Assembly (NCBI GenBank): GCA_963693305.1
Contig: OY855913.1
Coordinates: forward strand, 3,592,001 to 3,656,000
Direction: 5' to 3'
DNA length: 64,000 bases
Source of the DNA: Meandrina meandrites
Lineage: Eukaryota > Cnidaria > Anthozoa > Scleractinia > Meandrinidae
The translations under genes were made by a program, and so were the position numbers. The notes under the pieces are model-generated. The model had not been told where the DNA came from. It saw only the letters and a list, made by a program, of their open reading frames with translations, and searched no databases. Each line of letters begins with the position of its first letter. Position 1 is the stretch's first letter. This document shows positions 1 to 12,240 of this stretch, piece after piece.

Positions 1-884
1 ATGAGACCGTAAAAGTAGTCAAATGTAATATGCATAAATATGTTTGTACTGTAAGTGACATTAAACCAAGTCATACTCAACTGTTCTTGCCTAGGGCCTA
101 TGACACAAGCGGGAACGAGAGCGAGTATAACTCGTCTAACTATGATGAGGAGAGTGATAGTGCTGGAGATGAGTGTGACGAGAATGCTATGGGTAAAACG
201 GAAGACTGCACATGTATGGAAGAAAGTCAGTCTGATGATGGTCATGATGATTTGGAAAGTGTTGATGAAGACGATCTTTTCACCGTCTATGTGGGAATAG
301 AGAAGGCTGATCCATTATGTACCAAAATTCACGACCTTATCCAAAGAGGGAAAATTTCGAAGGACAGAATCTTTTACAAATATCTACATGATGTCGTGGA
401 GATCATGTATAATCCATTTCACGAATACGATCGCGAGGTCGTTGAATTTTTTAATACCATTACGTACCTTGGTGGCAAGCGCACGGCCTGTTTTATAAGA
501 GGTCCGATGAACTTGGGGGATGGCCGAAACAGCCATGTGGAGAAAAAAATGAACCTTGGAGGACCGTCAGAATCTGTATGTGCTAAGCATCAAGCTGGAT
601 ACACCCCAGACTCAGGTGTCATCAAACCGTTATCATTAGGGCACTTAGAACTCTTGAAAAATTCTCAAGCAAAACGGCTCATAGAAACCCCTCAACTAAC
701 CGTAATTCCCTGTGCCCTGGCTAATGATGGAACCGCCCTGAAACCCGCCATTGAATTCGATTCTCGATTAAAGGAAAATGTTGGATTGAAAACGCCAGTC
801 GATATCAACTATGTTAGAGCAAATTCCTCCCCTTCACCTGAGTACCTGAAGAAAACATTACAGAGGCAATTGTCTCATCGCTGA
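1..884 (+). CDS. 5' part of a NHL/SAP-type multicopy-like protein, frame broken at its 3' end
   Basis: The reading frame is open from the window's first bases, before the first ATG at 30, so the gene probably begins upstream of the window. From that ATG the frame encodes 284 aa. Residues about 28-85 are strongly acidic and serine-rich, with long runs of D, E and S. Residues 85-160 look globular (VYVGIEKADPLCTKIHDLI). The frame stops at 882-884. A second frame begins just after a stop at 839-841 and continues the protein sense with no plausible start of its own. I therefore read this ORF and the next as one gene interrupted by a single frameshift near 841-850, by mutation or assembly error. 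I do not recognise a catalytic domain here. Function is unknown. Confidence 0.6.
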   Translation, partial: ETVKVVKCNMHKYVCTVSDIKPSHTQLFLPRAYDTSGNESEYNSSNYDEESDSAGDECDENAMGKTEDCTCMEESQSDDGHDDLESVDEDDLFTVYVGIEKADPLCTKIHDLIQRGKISKDRIFYKYLHDVVEIMYNPFHEYDREVVEFFNTITYLGGKRTACFIRGPMNLGDGRNSHVEKKMNLGGPSESVCAKHQAGYTPDSGVIKPLSLGHLELLKNSQAKRLIETPQLTVIPCALANDGTALKPAIEFDSRLKENVGLKTPVDINYVRANSSPSPEYLKKTLQRQLSHR

Positions 885-3523
885 CTTCTTTAGATAATCA
901 ATACTCCCTTCCTGTAGCAGTGGATTACTCGACGCAAAGTGGAAAAACGGGCCAAGCAATGGTCGATCTTTTCAAACAGCACATCAAAACTCTTCAAGCA
1001 TGCGAATCATGCCAAAAGAAAGCCCAACATCGGCGTCATATCATCACTCCTGAGAGAATCAACTGTACTAGTTTTTGCGAAGTGTGCTACCAATCGAAGA
1101 CAGTGTGTGGGGAATGCAAGGCACTGGGGCAAGTCAGCCATATTCCGTCTTTACGGTTCTGTAACTCTTGTCGTGATAAAAATTCCAACTGTGTTCGTCG
1201 CGTCATCATGGTGGTTTGTAGTGACTGTGAAACGGGAAACAAAACAGCCTTTGAGACCATAAAGGCTAAACTAGAGGCAGGCACGGAAGATCCCGAACTG
1301 GCGTGTTTGTCTATTTTGCCAGATTGTCCCCACGTGGGGAAAAGTATGAAAGCCGCATTTTCTAACTGGTGGCTGAAGTGCAGAGATGAACGAATAAACT
1401 TAGCTTTAATTAGAACTTTACGAAATCGCTCAGACAAAGCTACAAAAGATGTATTTAGGAAACTCATTCCTAAGAATGACCACGTGAAAAATAAGGATAG
1501 ACAAGATCCATCTGCCGTCCTTACCTTGTCCAGCAACAGATTAACTGATGAGCTGAAAAACTCTGGCTACGTCTGCCATACCATCATACCAGAGTTGGAC
1601 AAATATTCCGCAGATAACCAATGCAGGATGTATCCATCACCCATAAGTGTCGTCGTTCCATCTTATGGCTGGATTGCATTTTTGTCATTTGATGTGAAGA
1701 CGTCCTTGTGTACCCTTTTTAAGGCTCGTCTGCATAGTCCAGTCGATCACATTGCTGCTATTGCCAAGAATCTCAAGGCTAGAGATGTTCAGTCCTCTGG
1801 TGGCGTCATCTTTCTTACGTCTGACAGTGGTCCTATTAAGGCTGTACAATTCGATGAAGGGTCGATTTCCATGATCATTAAGCAAAAGAAGAAAGAAGAT
1901 CTTGTAAAGCTGGCCGAAAGATTCCATGTGCCAAGTACTGGAACTATGGCGGAGATTACGCAAAGGCTTCAAACCTACTCCCAAACGCTCTCCGCCAAAT
2001 ATCATCGCAGCAACGTCAAAACTGACGAAGTTCACTTCTGGGATTGTGAAAAACAACCATCGTTTGAAGCATTGGCATGCGCAGATAGCGAGTTATTTTA
2101 CGCTGCGGAATGTTCCCAGAAAACAATAGTATCTTTCCAAGTGGAGAAGGATGGTGTCGGCTTGAAAGGCATTAATCTCCAAATGAACACTCAGTACAAT
2201 CCTGAGTGGCGTAAGATTAACAGCATGTGTCTGTGTGACAGCAACATTTTCGCATCGCACTGCCAAGGAATCAGCAAATTGAGCTTGGCCAGTGGAGAGT
2301 GTGTGTTGCTTGTTGATCTCTCAGCTCAACCGTGTACGTTGACGAAATTTGGTTCAGACATTCTGTTTACCAATCAAAAGAGAGCGTCTGTGTGGCAACT
2401 AAAACAAAGTGGCGAAGTACGTATTTTTGCTGGCTCTGATAGAGAAGAGGGAAGTGTTGACGGACTAGCCAAAAACAGTCGATTCAAACAACCCATCGGC
2501 ATATGTACTGAGTTTGACAGTGTCGTCTACATTTGCGATGCACAGGCAAACTCTATTAAGATCTGCAGTAAGATGACAGAGTGTTCCAAGTTTCTTAAAG
2601 GTATTGGTGCTTTGTACGATGCATTCTCCGTGCACAGTAAAGGAGCAACATACAAGATCAAGTCTGCTGATGAAGCTCTTTTACTTGTCCGCCAGTGTAA
2701 GGACATGCTCAATGAAACAACTACCAACATAAGAAATAGCACAGGGATAACGGGAGCATTAAATGGGCCACAAGGACACGTTTCCGCTAAGACAGTGGGA
2801 TCAGTTGAACTGATTGAATGGGGTCTTCAACGATTGTTCGTCAACCTGAATGAATTTGATTACCAGGCTGCAAATTTGCTAAGCTGTATGACACTGGACG
2901 TCGAGAATTGCCATTCAACTGTGCATATTAAGCAGGCGAACTTGTCTAAGATGGAATACTGCCGATCATTCGGTCTCACGATGAAGGAAGCCATCAAACG
3001 AACAACCGATTGGGCAGCGTACTACCACACCAGTAGAAGTTCATGGTACCCTAAGCCAGAGGAGACAATATCGTTTTCCAGCGTTCCCACCATAACACCC
3101 TTGCCTGCCGTGGAGATGTCTCAAGCTGACTGCGATCTTATGCGAACCTGGGCTTCCTCATTTGGAGCTGCTGTGAGGCAACGTACAGTGCGCCAAGAAA
3201 CAACAATGGCGAAGCATGGCACTTTGCCTGAGTTTATGTACCAACGACGGTGTCTAATATCAGACAAGCCGGTTGCTTTGTCCCCTTTGCCGTCGGGACA
3301 GATAAGAGAAGACGGCGTGTTGGTCCACCTGAATGAAGAAGAGAACGATGACGAAATTGAAGATGAGTTCGACCCCAACAGCGATGAAGAGGTTGAAGGG
3401 GAAGAAGCTGACGGAGGTGACTCACTATTCCAAGGAGAAATTGGAAGCTCCGCAACTTTTCTCCTTGGTGTACGATCTCGATTTGGCAGGGCTGTTCGCT
3501 TTAATAACCGTTTCTTGTCCTGA
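842..3523 (+). CDS. Cys-rich / SAP-like / NHL-repeat protein, main part after frameshift
   Basis: This open frame runs from 842. The first in-frame ATG is at 959; the codon at 920 is GTG and is not a credible eukaryotic start. In residues counted from 920, four CxxC clusters lie at about 28-105 (CESC, CEVC, CGEC, CNSC, CSDC) and look like zinc-binding knuckles. At about 322-355 the stretch KKEDLVKLAERFHVPSTGT followed by an RLQ segment fits a SAP DNA-binding helix pair. At about 497-560 GSVDGLAKNSRFKQPIGI and VYICDAQANSIKI form a typical NHL beta-propeller blade. A helical region follows, then a conserved-looking ENCHSTVH segment and an acidic tail (EEENDDEIEDEFD). The domain mix suggests a nuclear or DNA-associated protein, possibly linked to a mobile element or an expanded family. 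That is inference. The frame joins the preceding ORF through a frameshift. Confidence 0.65.
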   Translation, partial: VPEENITEAIVSSLTSLDNQYSLPVAVDYSTQSGKTGQAMVDLFKQHIKTLQACESCQKKAQHRRHIITPERINCTSFCEVCYQSKTVCGECKALGQVSHIPSLRFCNSCRDKNSNCVRRVIMVVCSDCETGNKTAFETIKAKLEAGTEDPELACLSILPDCPHVGKSMKAAFSNWWLKCRDERINLALIRTLRNRSDKATKDVFRKLIPKNDHVKNKDRQDPSAVLTLSSNRLTDELKNSGYVCHTIIPELDKYSADNQCRMYPSPISVVVPSYGWIAFLSFDVKTSLCTLFKARLHSPVDHIAAIAKNLKARDVQSSGGVIFLTSDSGPIKAVQFDEGSISMIIKQKKKEDLVKLAERFHVPSTGTMAEITQRLQTYSQTLSAKYHRSNVKTDEVHFWDCEKQPSFEALACADSELFYAAECSQKTIVSFQVEKDGVGLKGINLQMNTQYNPEWRKINSMCLCDSNIFASHCQGISKLSLASGECVLLVDLSAQPCTLTKFGSDILFTNQKRASVWQLKQSGEVRIFAGSDREEGSVDGLAKNSRFKQPIGICTEFDSVVYICDAQANSIKICSKMTECSKFLKGIGALYDAFSVHSKGATYKIKSADEALLLVRQCKDMLNETTTNIRNSTGITGALNGPQGHVSAKTVGSVELIEWGLQRLFVNLNEFDYQAANLLSCMTLDVENCHSTVHIKQANLSKMEYCRSFGLTMKEAIKRTTDWAAYYHTSRSSWYPKPEETISFSSVPTITPLPAVEMSQADCDLMRTWASSFGAAVRQRTVRQETTMAKHGTLPEFMYQRRCLISDKPVALSPLPSGQIREDGVLVHLNEEENDDEIEDEFDPNSDEEVEGEEADGGDSLFQGEIGSSATFLLGVRSRFGRAVRFNNRFLS

Positions 3524-3601
3524 AAAAAGGAAGAGATTAAGCAACGCTGTTGCTCCCAGTATGTTTCCTAGCCTATTGGCTCATCAGGTCGGTGCTTATT
3601 T

Positions 3602-3846
3602 CCGGTGACCGTACCATGAGGCGTTTAAGAGTATGCGTCTACCTCCTTTAATTTCTCCTGTCTGGAAGCTACTCCTTCTCACCAGCATTAAATTTGTCGG
3701 TACCGGCCTATCTGTACACTTGGTTTGAGAAAGGCACTCTGAGAGTAAAGCGTCTTGCCCAAGAACACAACACACTATTCAACTAGTACTTGAACAGGGC
3801 CATTCGAACCGGAGTCCAGTGCGCTAATCGTTAGGCCACCGCGACT
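3602..3846 (-). mobile_element. tRNA-derived SINE
   Basis: On the minus strand the element starts with a tRNA-like head: an A-box-like GTGGCCTAACGATTAGCGCA at about 3833-3814, then the B-box GGTTCGAATG. It continues with TTCTTGGGCAAGACGC and an ACTCTCAGAGTGCC stretch, the usual body of marine-invertebrate tRNA SINEs. Related pieces lie at 15172-15360, 15555-15650 and 16105-16262. The tail end near 3602 is approximate. Confidence 0.7.
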
Positions 3847-4133
3847 TTCTAGAATGCCAATTCCGATGAACGTTTAGCACTGACATTGGAAGCGAAAAAT
3901 TACAGTCCCTTCTATCGCAATCAGAAAAGTGAGACAATGAAGGTAAGTTTATTTTTGTTCGTTATTATCCAACAAGCTACTAGACTTAAAGCACACCTTA
4001 CTCATTTTGTTAAAACGAACTTAGCCTGCCTTAAAATTCGAAAAAAATGTAACAAGAGGATATTTGCGCGAAATTTAACGAACATGCAAAGAAGCAGTTT
4101 CGGTATTCTACCGATTTTTGACAAGTTTTTGGA

Positions 4134-4216
4134 CATATTGCGGTATTGCGGTATTTGGCGATTTTTTTTGCGATATTGCGGTATTTTTCGATTTTTTTTG
4201 CGGTATTGCGGTGTTC
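4134..4216. repeat. Short tandem repeat, about 27-30 bp unit
   Basis: Three imperfect copies of a unit made of GCGGTATTGCGGTATTT plus a T-rich stretch follow one another. They account for the repetitive peptides seen in several frames here. Confidence 0.7.
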
Positions 4217-4260
4217 AGAACCCCCCAATGTCCCCCTCACGTGACTACCTTCTTGCGGCC

Positions 4261-7200
4261 TAACTCACGGCAGAAACCAATTACATTCAATCGTGACTTT
4301 TACGTTAAGAAAATAGTTGTTATTAATAGGGTTCAAATATCTGAATGTTTAATTCATGCCCATACTCCCAAGCAAAGTTCCAGATTAAGACCATTCCGTC
4401 ATCATAAATTTCACAACAGCTATGGGCGATGGTGCAATATTGGATTGCGTGACTTGCGTGACTACTTTGCTAGTCCTTTACTCTTAGTACAAAACAAATT
4501 TAATTTAACCGTGACTTTTCTGAGTAAGAAACCTGTTAATTAGTAAAAATGGAGTTAATTTAAAAAAGTGCAGTTTTAAGATGCTTGCATCTTCTTGTTG
4601 TTACTGAGTTTCATTTGTCTTATTGGAGCAGATATGTTTTCCTGTGGAATTAGTCACATTAGAATTTATGTTTATTTCACTTAGAAAACAGCAAAAATGT
4701 TCCTTTCACTTGAATGTGTGAACTTGCAAAGATGTCGATTTTACTTGGAAAGCAGCATTAGAAATTCATTTCACTTGGAAACCTGACTACAGAATTATTT
4801 ATTTCAGTTGAAAAATGGCAAGATGTTCATTTCACTAACTACTATAATTATAGTGATGGCTTATTTAATAATTGCAAAACACAGCAAGGTGTGAGGACAA
4901 GGTGCATGGAATAGGGTTTAGGTTTTGAAATGAACAGAAATGAATTAAAATGGCCTAAAATTTAACATAAGGTCACTTCAACAAGGTTGGCTATAGCTCA
5001 TTTTGTACAATGGTAATAAATTATTAGTTTCTGGGTGTAGTAGCCAGTAATTTTATGCTAGCACTACACTCTGACACACATGTACCTTTAGTTAAGAACC
5101 ATTCCCCCTTACCAAGGTGGAACACTACAATTATCTCTTGGGTGTGAAATGAGTGAGTTTCCATGCCAATTTTTTTGCTTCAAAAACCATGTTGAAGTGT
5201 CGGGCATGATGCTGATGTAGTTGAAAACATGACAGGTGAATGATGGCATCAGTAGCAAAACACAAAATAGTGAGGGGGTTCATTGATTTATGAAGCATCA
5301 CATTATTGATATTCAAATTTCATAGTTAAAGTTGAAGTTCAACATAAGATGAATATTGTCTCTTATTTCACACTCAACTGATAATTGTGGCACCTTTGAT
5401 CAAGCTGTCCTGGCTATTATTTTGTTGGAAATCATTAAATGAGTACTCTCAGGTGTAAAGGAAAGTCTCCAGGGAACTTTTATTTGGAAACCAATTTACT
5501 AACCAATTAAATAACTACTTCAATACTCTGGGGACACTACACAGTAGTTCATGAAAATGACACATCTCCCCCTCCACCCCTTCCTAGTCCTCCAATGCAT
5601 TGTTGATGTCACAGAGTGTAAATCTGATTCAGGGATTGAGGGAGGGGGACACTTGTAATGTCTGTTATTTTAATAATTGTAGCAACATTCCCTTGAAGCT
5701 TTCCTTCAGAACTGGGATAGGGCTATACCTTTTTATTAGTACGTAAAGCATGTTTTTCTGCCTAGCTTCAGCGTCCAAGGATTGCATTGGGCTACCATGC
5801 ACACTATGGTTAACCACAAATCATTTTGTCTAAATCTTTTCTTTCTCTGTAAACAGGTGAAGAGAAACTGCTTCATGACATGACAAGAAGAAGCTGTCAT
5901 CCAATAGCATATTCTAGACTGATAGTTTTATTGCAATCCAGGACCCAGGTAAACACTTGTGTTCTTACATGCATTGATCAAATCAAAACATGACCTGGCT
6001 CCTTCAGGGGAATCCCCCAAGGGCGATGCAGAGTAACTCTGGGCTATGGGGATTTAAATCTTCAAACTCTAGGACAAGGAATAATCATATACACCATTAT
6101 TACAGGTAAACACCAGTCAAGAATAGACAGAAAATTCAGAGAATGTTAATCAATCATCTAAAAAAATAAAGAAAATAGGAAGGTCCCCAAGGTTTCTATA
6201 CCTTGAGTATATTTTTCACAAGTCAAGCTTGACCAAATAAACAACAGCCTGATAACTGTTTGCTACAGCAACAGTACCCTACATCAAAGGCAAAGGATAA
6301 CTTTGGGTGGCAATTAGACAGGTTTTTTCTTTCTGGGGATCTCAGAATAGGTCAGGGTAGCTGCCCCCCCCCCCCAACTCCATCTTCCAAAACCCCCACT
6401 TGAGTAACATAATTTCCCAGGTTTGCCCAGGTTAAGGAAGTTTTGTTTTGATCATTGCATTAAATGACGTTAAACCAAGTTCTGCCTTAGATTATGCAAG
6501 ACCACAGACATGCTTGAATTTTTTTTTTTAATATTATAAATTAACTGGCTTATTTAATCAGTCAGTTTAGAAAACATTATGAAAATTGATATATTTCTTT
6601 CTGTTTGTTTTCTGTATTACTGTATTTCCTCTGTTCCCGGGGGGACTTAGTAAAAAGAGCAAACTTTTCAGAACAAATTCTTAAATGAAGAAGAAGGGAG
6701 ATCATAATGCTTGCAGGGGGTTCAGAGATTTGTGTTCATCGGAGTACCACTATGAGTGAGACTTACCTGAGTGTATTAAATGTTTCCAAGTCAAAGTTCT
6801 GTGATTATATAAAACATACTTCTGGTTAGTATTTACCACCTCAAAAGCAGTGATTTCCTAAAATATACAGTGTTCAGTGGGCTTGAGCAGCCAGTTATTT
6901 AGAAATTTGTTGGACGGTTTTTTTTCTTTAATTTGGATAGCACAATTGACAGTACAACACAATCACCCACCATTCAAATGTAAATTGGAACTTCTTCTTG
7001 ATTGGAAAATAGAAGTGCTGATTGATACAGTGTATTCAAGTTGTCAAATCCCCACCCCCACCCCTATATTCTGACCACTTGAGACTAGCAATTTCCATGG
7101 ATTCTTGAAAAAAAAAAAATGGATGGGGGAGTGGTTTAAAATTAAGGTGTGTTGGGGACAGGCAAGCATATTTAGCATAAAGTACACATTTATTCCTGAA

Positions 7201-9600
7201 TGTCTAGTGGGGTTGAGGGCTGGGAACCCAGGTCTAAAGGTCTGCAGTCTAGAAGTCTGCAGTGAGAGTCAAAAGATTCGATTCCAAAAGTGGTGTTGAC
7301 TGGGAGAAAAAAAATCACAACTTTGCCTACATTTTTGTAAGAGAAAAGGCATAAAGATATAAGGAAATGGAAGGTCACAAACTGAAATTCACTGTCAATT
7401 CATCCCCCCCCCCCCCCCCCCCCCATTCAGACCTATCTGCAATTTTCACTGATTGAAAAATTGGGGGTGCTATGCATTAATTTTTTGGCAGCTGTTCACC
7501 ATCAGCAAATTCCCCTGCCATTCAGACTGAAAATGAGGAATCAGGGTTTGGATAACAATACACCGTACATTCTGTAGGTGCAAATAAAATGGGTGTGGTT
7601 TGATCGGGGCCTTATAGACTTATAGAGGAAAGGGGCTACATGAGGAAATACAGTAATGTTTCTGAAAAACACTTCTAAAGTACATAAAATGTTGTTTTTA
7701 GTCATTCTTATATTATTTTTTGAACATTATCAGTCATTTTGAATAGCCTTCATTTTGTATAGGAAGTGTTTTTTTTTTTCGATGAAAAACGTTCTGTAGT
7801 CATTTCATTAACCAATTTTCATTTTGGTCTTTTGAATGAAAACTGTGCATTTGGAAACACTGCATTTATAAACTAAATGCCACTAAATGGCTACTTTATG
7901 AAAGCCTATTGATTGATTTCAGATTGTCTCAACAACTGAAATAAAATTGACCAGTTTATTTTTACTCATACACACTCACTAGAAACAACTGTTTTCTTGG
8001 TTTGCTTCAATTTTTTTTTCTTCTGAAATATTTTTCAGTTTTTGCTTAATAAACAAATTTTATTATAGCCTTGTCTTTCCCTTTTCATTAAAAAATTCAC
8101 GTTTTGAAAGGCTTTATCCACTTTCCATGGCTATATATATATATGCATGTCTGTGGTACTTGTAGTTACTATACAGTGGCCCAAGTGTACAAATAGTACA
8201 TCCAAATACCTTAACACTGATCCCTTCAGCTTGAGTGACAAAAAGATAACTTAACCTACTAGAAATTTTGCTGAATTAACACAAATTTGGGGAATAAATT
8301 TTGAACTTACTACTGTCGGGGAAGTTTGTTGCACAAGTAAAAAAAGTTGCTTCTGCCTATTGAGTGACCACTTGTAAGTACCATAAGCATCCAATTGAAT
8401 TGATGAATGCAGAAATTCCACTGTGCTTATATTCAAATGAGGAGCTCCAAAGCTGTAAAACATCAAAGCTAAATTCGCATTACTTTGACGATGTGGAAGA
8501 ATAATTATAAATGAGTGATTGATAAATGCAGAAATTTAAGTTGCTGACTGTGCTGTTTTAAATTGGACTTAAGTGAGATTATTTATTTATCTCAACTAAT
8601 TTCATGACTTTGACAATGTGGATTAGTAAAATGAATGACTACAAGCTACTACAAAATAATAGCAATGGTAATTCCATTCTGCTATTTGATAGGGGGATTT
8701 CAAAGCTGTACAATTTGAAAGCTGCATCAAAGAGATTAGTTTTGATTTCTACGTATTTCTCATTACTTTGATTATTGTAGATACTAAAATCTTGTTGCGG
8801 TACTTTTGTTAACTCATGCTAAAGGGGTAAGTGTATAAGTAATGCAATTTAAATTTATTACTAGAGAGGATGACCTCATCCTCTCTTGATAATTAACATT
8901 ATTTTGTTTGTCTCGATTAAATTTGGCTTAGTTTTCATAATTTATAGCATATCACATTTCGGATATGTATTTTACTGAATTATTTTTGGACGAGCATGGG
9001 CCACTGTATGTTAGCAATCTATGAACAAAAGTTACAATTTACCGCTAAAGAACAGTGTCTGTTATACTTCTTAAGAGACGCATAGGGTGTGACCTTCACA
9101 ATTGGAAATTGCTGTATTTGAAAGGTATAAAATGTGCTTAATTAGTTGCTCAGTTTGGAAATTCTTTTTTCGGATTATTTTTTTTTTCGAGGCAAACTTT
9201 AAATTGTCAAGGTCAGATAGAATGCCAAAGCGCAATTTCAATATGTACCTGCTGTGCACAGTTAAAATCAGCGAATTAACATTTCTTCACACGCCTGAAT
9301 TTTACTGCGGCTTGCTTTATTTTCATGGAGTAACAATGAGTTACTAAATGCAAAATATGCAGATTTAGGGCTATACGCGAAGACAAACAGTCTTGCGTCA
9401 CGCTTGTGCAGGCATTGTGTGACAGTTCAAGTTCACTGAATTTGAATACCGCAAGTGCGAAGTTATTTTAAAACTCTACTTCCATTTTGAGCAACCAAGT
9501 ACAGTTTGTAACTTGTAAATACAACAGCAAGAACACGGTAAAAGTAAAGTGAGAGTTTCAGGGCAGACATTGTTTATTTTAGTGGTGGTTTTCTTTAAAG
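4261..9600. other. Long non-coding stretch with no recognisable gene
   Basis: AT-rich sequence with many stops in all frames. It holds homopolymer C tracts near 6364-6377 and 7405-7425, A/T runs and a short TA repeat near 8132-8145. Small ORFs of 60-80 codons lack domain sense or paired support. I see no gene, although exons of a spliced gene could be missed. Confidence 0.5.
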
Positions 9601-9616
9601 CAGAACTTGGTTTGTT

Positions 9617-9932
9617 GTCCTGTTATATGGTGTAATCTTTCATGCAACTAGTCTCGCAATATTTTCGAAGGCGGCGTGACAAGTGCGTTACGTGAAACAT
9701 TGCGCTGTGTAAAACACTGAGCAAGTGACAAATTCTTACGAAAAGGTTCGCTACAGCGGTTGAAGAAAGTCGGGAGTTATTTCAGCTTTCTGCAGCCATT
9801 GTAGCGTCTTGTTTTGTAAGATTTTCACTTTAACGCGGTGTTTTACACGGGGCAATGTTTTGTTACTTGTCACGTCGTTTTCGAGAAGATTGCGGGGCAT
9901 GTTACGTGACAGATTACATCATATGACAGGAC
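9617..9932. mobile_element. Foldback/MITE-like long inverted repeat
   Basis: The left arm (9617-9770, starting GTCCTGTTATATGGTGTAAT) is the imperfect reverse complement of the right arm (9781-9932). Only about 10 bp separate them near 9771-9780. Pairing runs along nearly the whole element, with scattered mismatches. It is non-coding. No convincing target duplication was found. It resembles a foldback MITE; a structured RNA is a less likely alternative. Confidence 0.7.
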
Positions 9933-10938
9933 TTAGTCATGAACACAAGTGTTTACCTGGTTAGTTTATAGTGGATTGCTTGTACAAACAGCAACACAAA
10001 AACTGCCTCTGTGTCTCTTTATTTGCGTTTTATTGTGTTAAAAAAAAAAAAAATAAAAATCTAGCCGATCTTGTCCCAGCTTGAGTTGTTTTCACTCTGC
10101 TCATAGGTAAAGTGTCTCTTTTGTTCCTCTTTAATATGCCAACTTTAAAATCCCTGTTGGTTTATCTGATCCGCCATCTTTGATGAGGACACTAGAGGCA
10201 CTTTAATGATATGGCCGTTTGCTGCCAAGTGGAGGTGGCATAATGAGGGGAGGTGAGAGTTTGCTCTCCATGCCTCCTCGGTTTCACTCAACTACGTCAT
10301 AATACCACACCATTTGAATTTGGAATATTCATTAGTTTTAAGAGTCGAAAAGAATTAAAGCCGAAATTATAAAATTTAAGATGGGTGTTTTCAACAAATG
10401 TATCTTGAAATTTCCGTCGGAGAGACCAGAAAAACCGAAGTGCTAAAATACAAATCATGTTCAGTACATATCCATGGATGTCAGGAGAAGAATCGAACGC
10501 AGAAAACCGCTAATCTGACTTGCCGACCAACTGACCCCACCTGTCATCCCACAAACTTCACCAGAAGAACACAAGTCATTTGAAACTCTCCCGTCGGAGC
10601 TGATACAAGTTCAGGAGTTTTCTATAGCTTATAATAAAATAAGAAAAAGGTGATGTTTTGGTATTTAAAGTTAATAAAATGTTAGCGATTTGTTTTGTGG
10701 TTTGAAGCTAAATTATTTTGCTGACGTAAACAAAGCGAACGAAAGCGAACGAAAGCAAACGGGCGATTGTTTGCATCACCTAGAATTGCATAAAGCTTGT
10801 TTTTATGTTGGTTATTTTAATTAAATATTCAAGATTTGAATCGCCTTTATATGCAAATACGGCGGAATCAAAAAGCTGTTTGCTTTATTGTTCTTAGTAA
10901 TTTTGGTTTTGAATAGAATCGAACAACGAAGAATCATC

Positions 10939-11070
10939 GGGAACACAGTGGCAGTTACTCGGGGAGAGACGAAGCAAACCGAGCCGAAAAATCAGCCCGA
11001 CAACCACGTCATGCCGATTTTGCCGCTCGGTTTTCTTCGTGTCGCTCCGAGTAACCGCCGCTGTGTTCCC
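10939..11070. repeat. Near-perfect 132-bp hairpin
   Basis: GGGAACACAGTGGCAGTTAC at the left pairs with GTAACCGCCGCTGTGTTCCC at the right. Pairing continues inward through the TCGG.GNGA and AAACCGAGC blocks to a centre near 11005. Because it is palindromic, both strands show the same open frame, which is not evidence of coding. It is probably a MITE nested in the larger inverted duplication. Confidence 0.75.
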
Positions 11071-11144
11071 GAAGATAAACAATGTTGGAAAATAACTGAA
11101 GAAAAAAAAAGTATCCTAGATTTTTTTTTTTCGCAAGTTAAAAT

Positions 11145-11500
11145 AAAAAATTGGCATGTGAAATGAAAAAAAAGTCGAATATCTATCTTAATAAACAATA
11201 GAACTTGTAGATGTTTTAAGTTTTGGGAGACAAAATAAACAATTGGTGTACGAAATTAAAAGTCGAATCGGATATTTAGTTATAAAATAAATAGCTTTAG
11301 AGGTTTAATTTAAAGTTTTGGTGGACGAATAAAATCGAATTGTTTATTTGCCTACAAATTAAAATTTTCCTAGGATTTTTCCAAGTCAAGAACGAAAACC
11401 TGAGCTCTAAAAATATTTAAGTAATATAGGCTATAGTTTAAAATTTTTGGACGACAAGATCAACAATTGGCCTACTTTTGGAAATTTGAATATGGAATAT
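11145..11500. repeat. Diverged tandem repeats of about 100-120 bp
   Basis: Similar blocks recur: GTTTTGGGAGACAAAATAAAC then AATTGGTGTAC; GTTTTGGTGGACGAATAAAA then TTGCCTAC; TTTTTGGACGACAAGATCAAC then AATTGGCCTAC. The copies are old and AT-rich. Confidence 0.5.
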
Positions 11501-11542
11501 GGAAATGTAACTATATAAATAAGTTTAAATTGTTCGAAATCA

Positions 11543-11641
11543 AAAGAAGCACCCTCTGCAGGCGTTACTTGGATCGTCACGCAACACTCCTGGGAGAAGC
11601 GTTGTGTGACAACTCAAGTAACGGACGCGGGATACTTCTTT
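11543..11641. repeat. 99-bp hairpin
   Basis: AAAGAAGC, then GGCGTTACTT and GTCACGCAACACT pair with AGCGTTGTGTGAC, AAGTAACGGACGC and ACTTCTTT. The loop is a few bases near CCTGGG. MITE-like and non-coding. Confidence 0.65.
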
Positions 11642-11671
11642 AGAATTCGTTAGATTTAAACTCATTCCTGA

Positions 11672-11791
11672 GGCCCTGGTTAAATGCTGAAGTTTTCATC
11701 AGCCGAACGAAATGTAAATGAGAAAAAGCTTTTGCTTTTGGTCATTTACATCAGGTTCGCCTCATGAAAAGTACTACGTTTAACCTGGGCC
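11672..11791. repeat. 120-bp hairpin
   Basis: GGCCCTGGTTAAATGCTGAA at the left pairs with the right-hand block ending GTACTACGTTTAACCTGGGCC. The inner CAGCCGAACG / AAATGTAAATGA blocks also pair. The loop is centred near the AAAAGCTTTTGCTTTT stretch. Confidence 0.65.
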
Positions 11792-12240
11792 GAAAGTTAA
11801 TCCGAAAAACAAAATAGAATTTCAAATAATTGGTATTATATTTTAAGCTGTTTATCAATTTGGTTTGTTAATTTTGAATAATTTGTTTCTATTTGTTTGT
11901 TAATTTGTTTCAGAAAACTAAAAAATAAAACTTTGTTTAAGTTTAAAGAAAGAAAATTCCTAAACAGGCATCAGCTCGTTCAGAAGAATCCCAAATGACT
12001 ATCAGTTCATTCTAGTGTCGCTTGTGAAATTCCAGTCAAGCCAGATAAGTGGCTGACTTTGTTCAAAACTAACCCCAACGTCCAGGAAATGAACCACCCA
12101 TGATATGCAGTAAAGCACAACTGTTTTACTTCCTTCACAACAGAGGATTTCCAGATACATTGATTGAAGACAAACATCTTTGAAAGCCAATTGGAATAAA
12201 GGTGTGGTATTATAACGTAGTTAAGTAAAGCCGAAAAGAC

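Noticed and set aside
3797..3846. tRNA gene on the minus strand
   Set aside because: It has A- and B-box-like motifs but no complete cloverleaf, and it runs into a SINE body.
10888..11198. Overlapping ORFs on both strands encoding nearly the same peptide
   Set aside because: The hairpin at 10939-11070 is palindromic, so both strands translate alike. This is not coding evidence.
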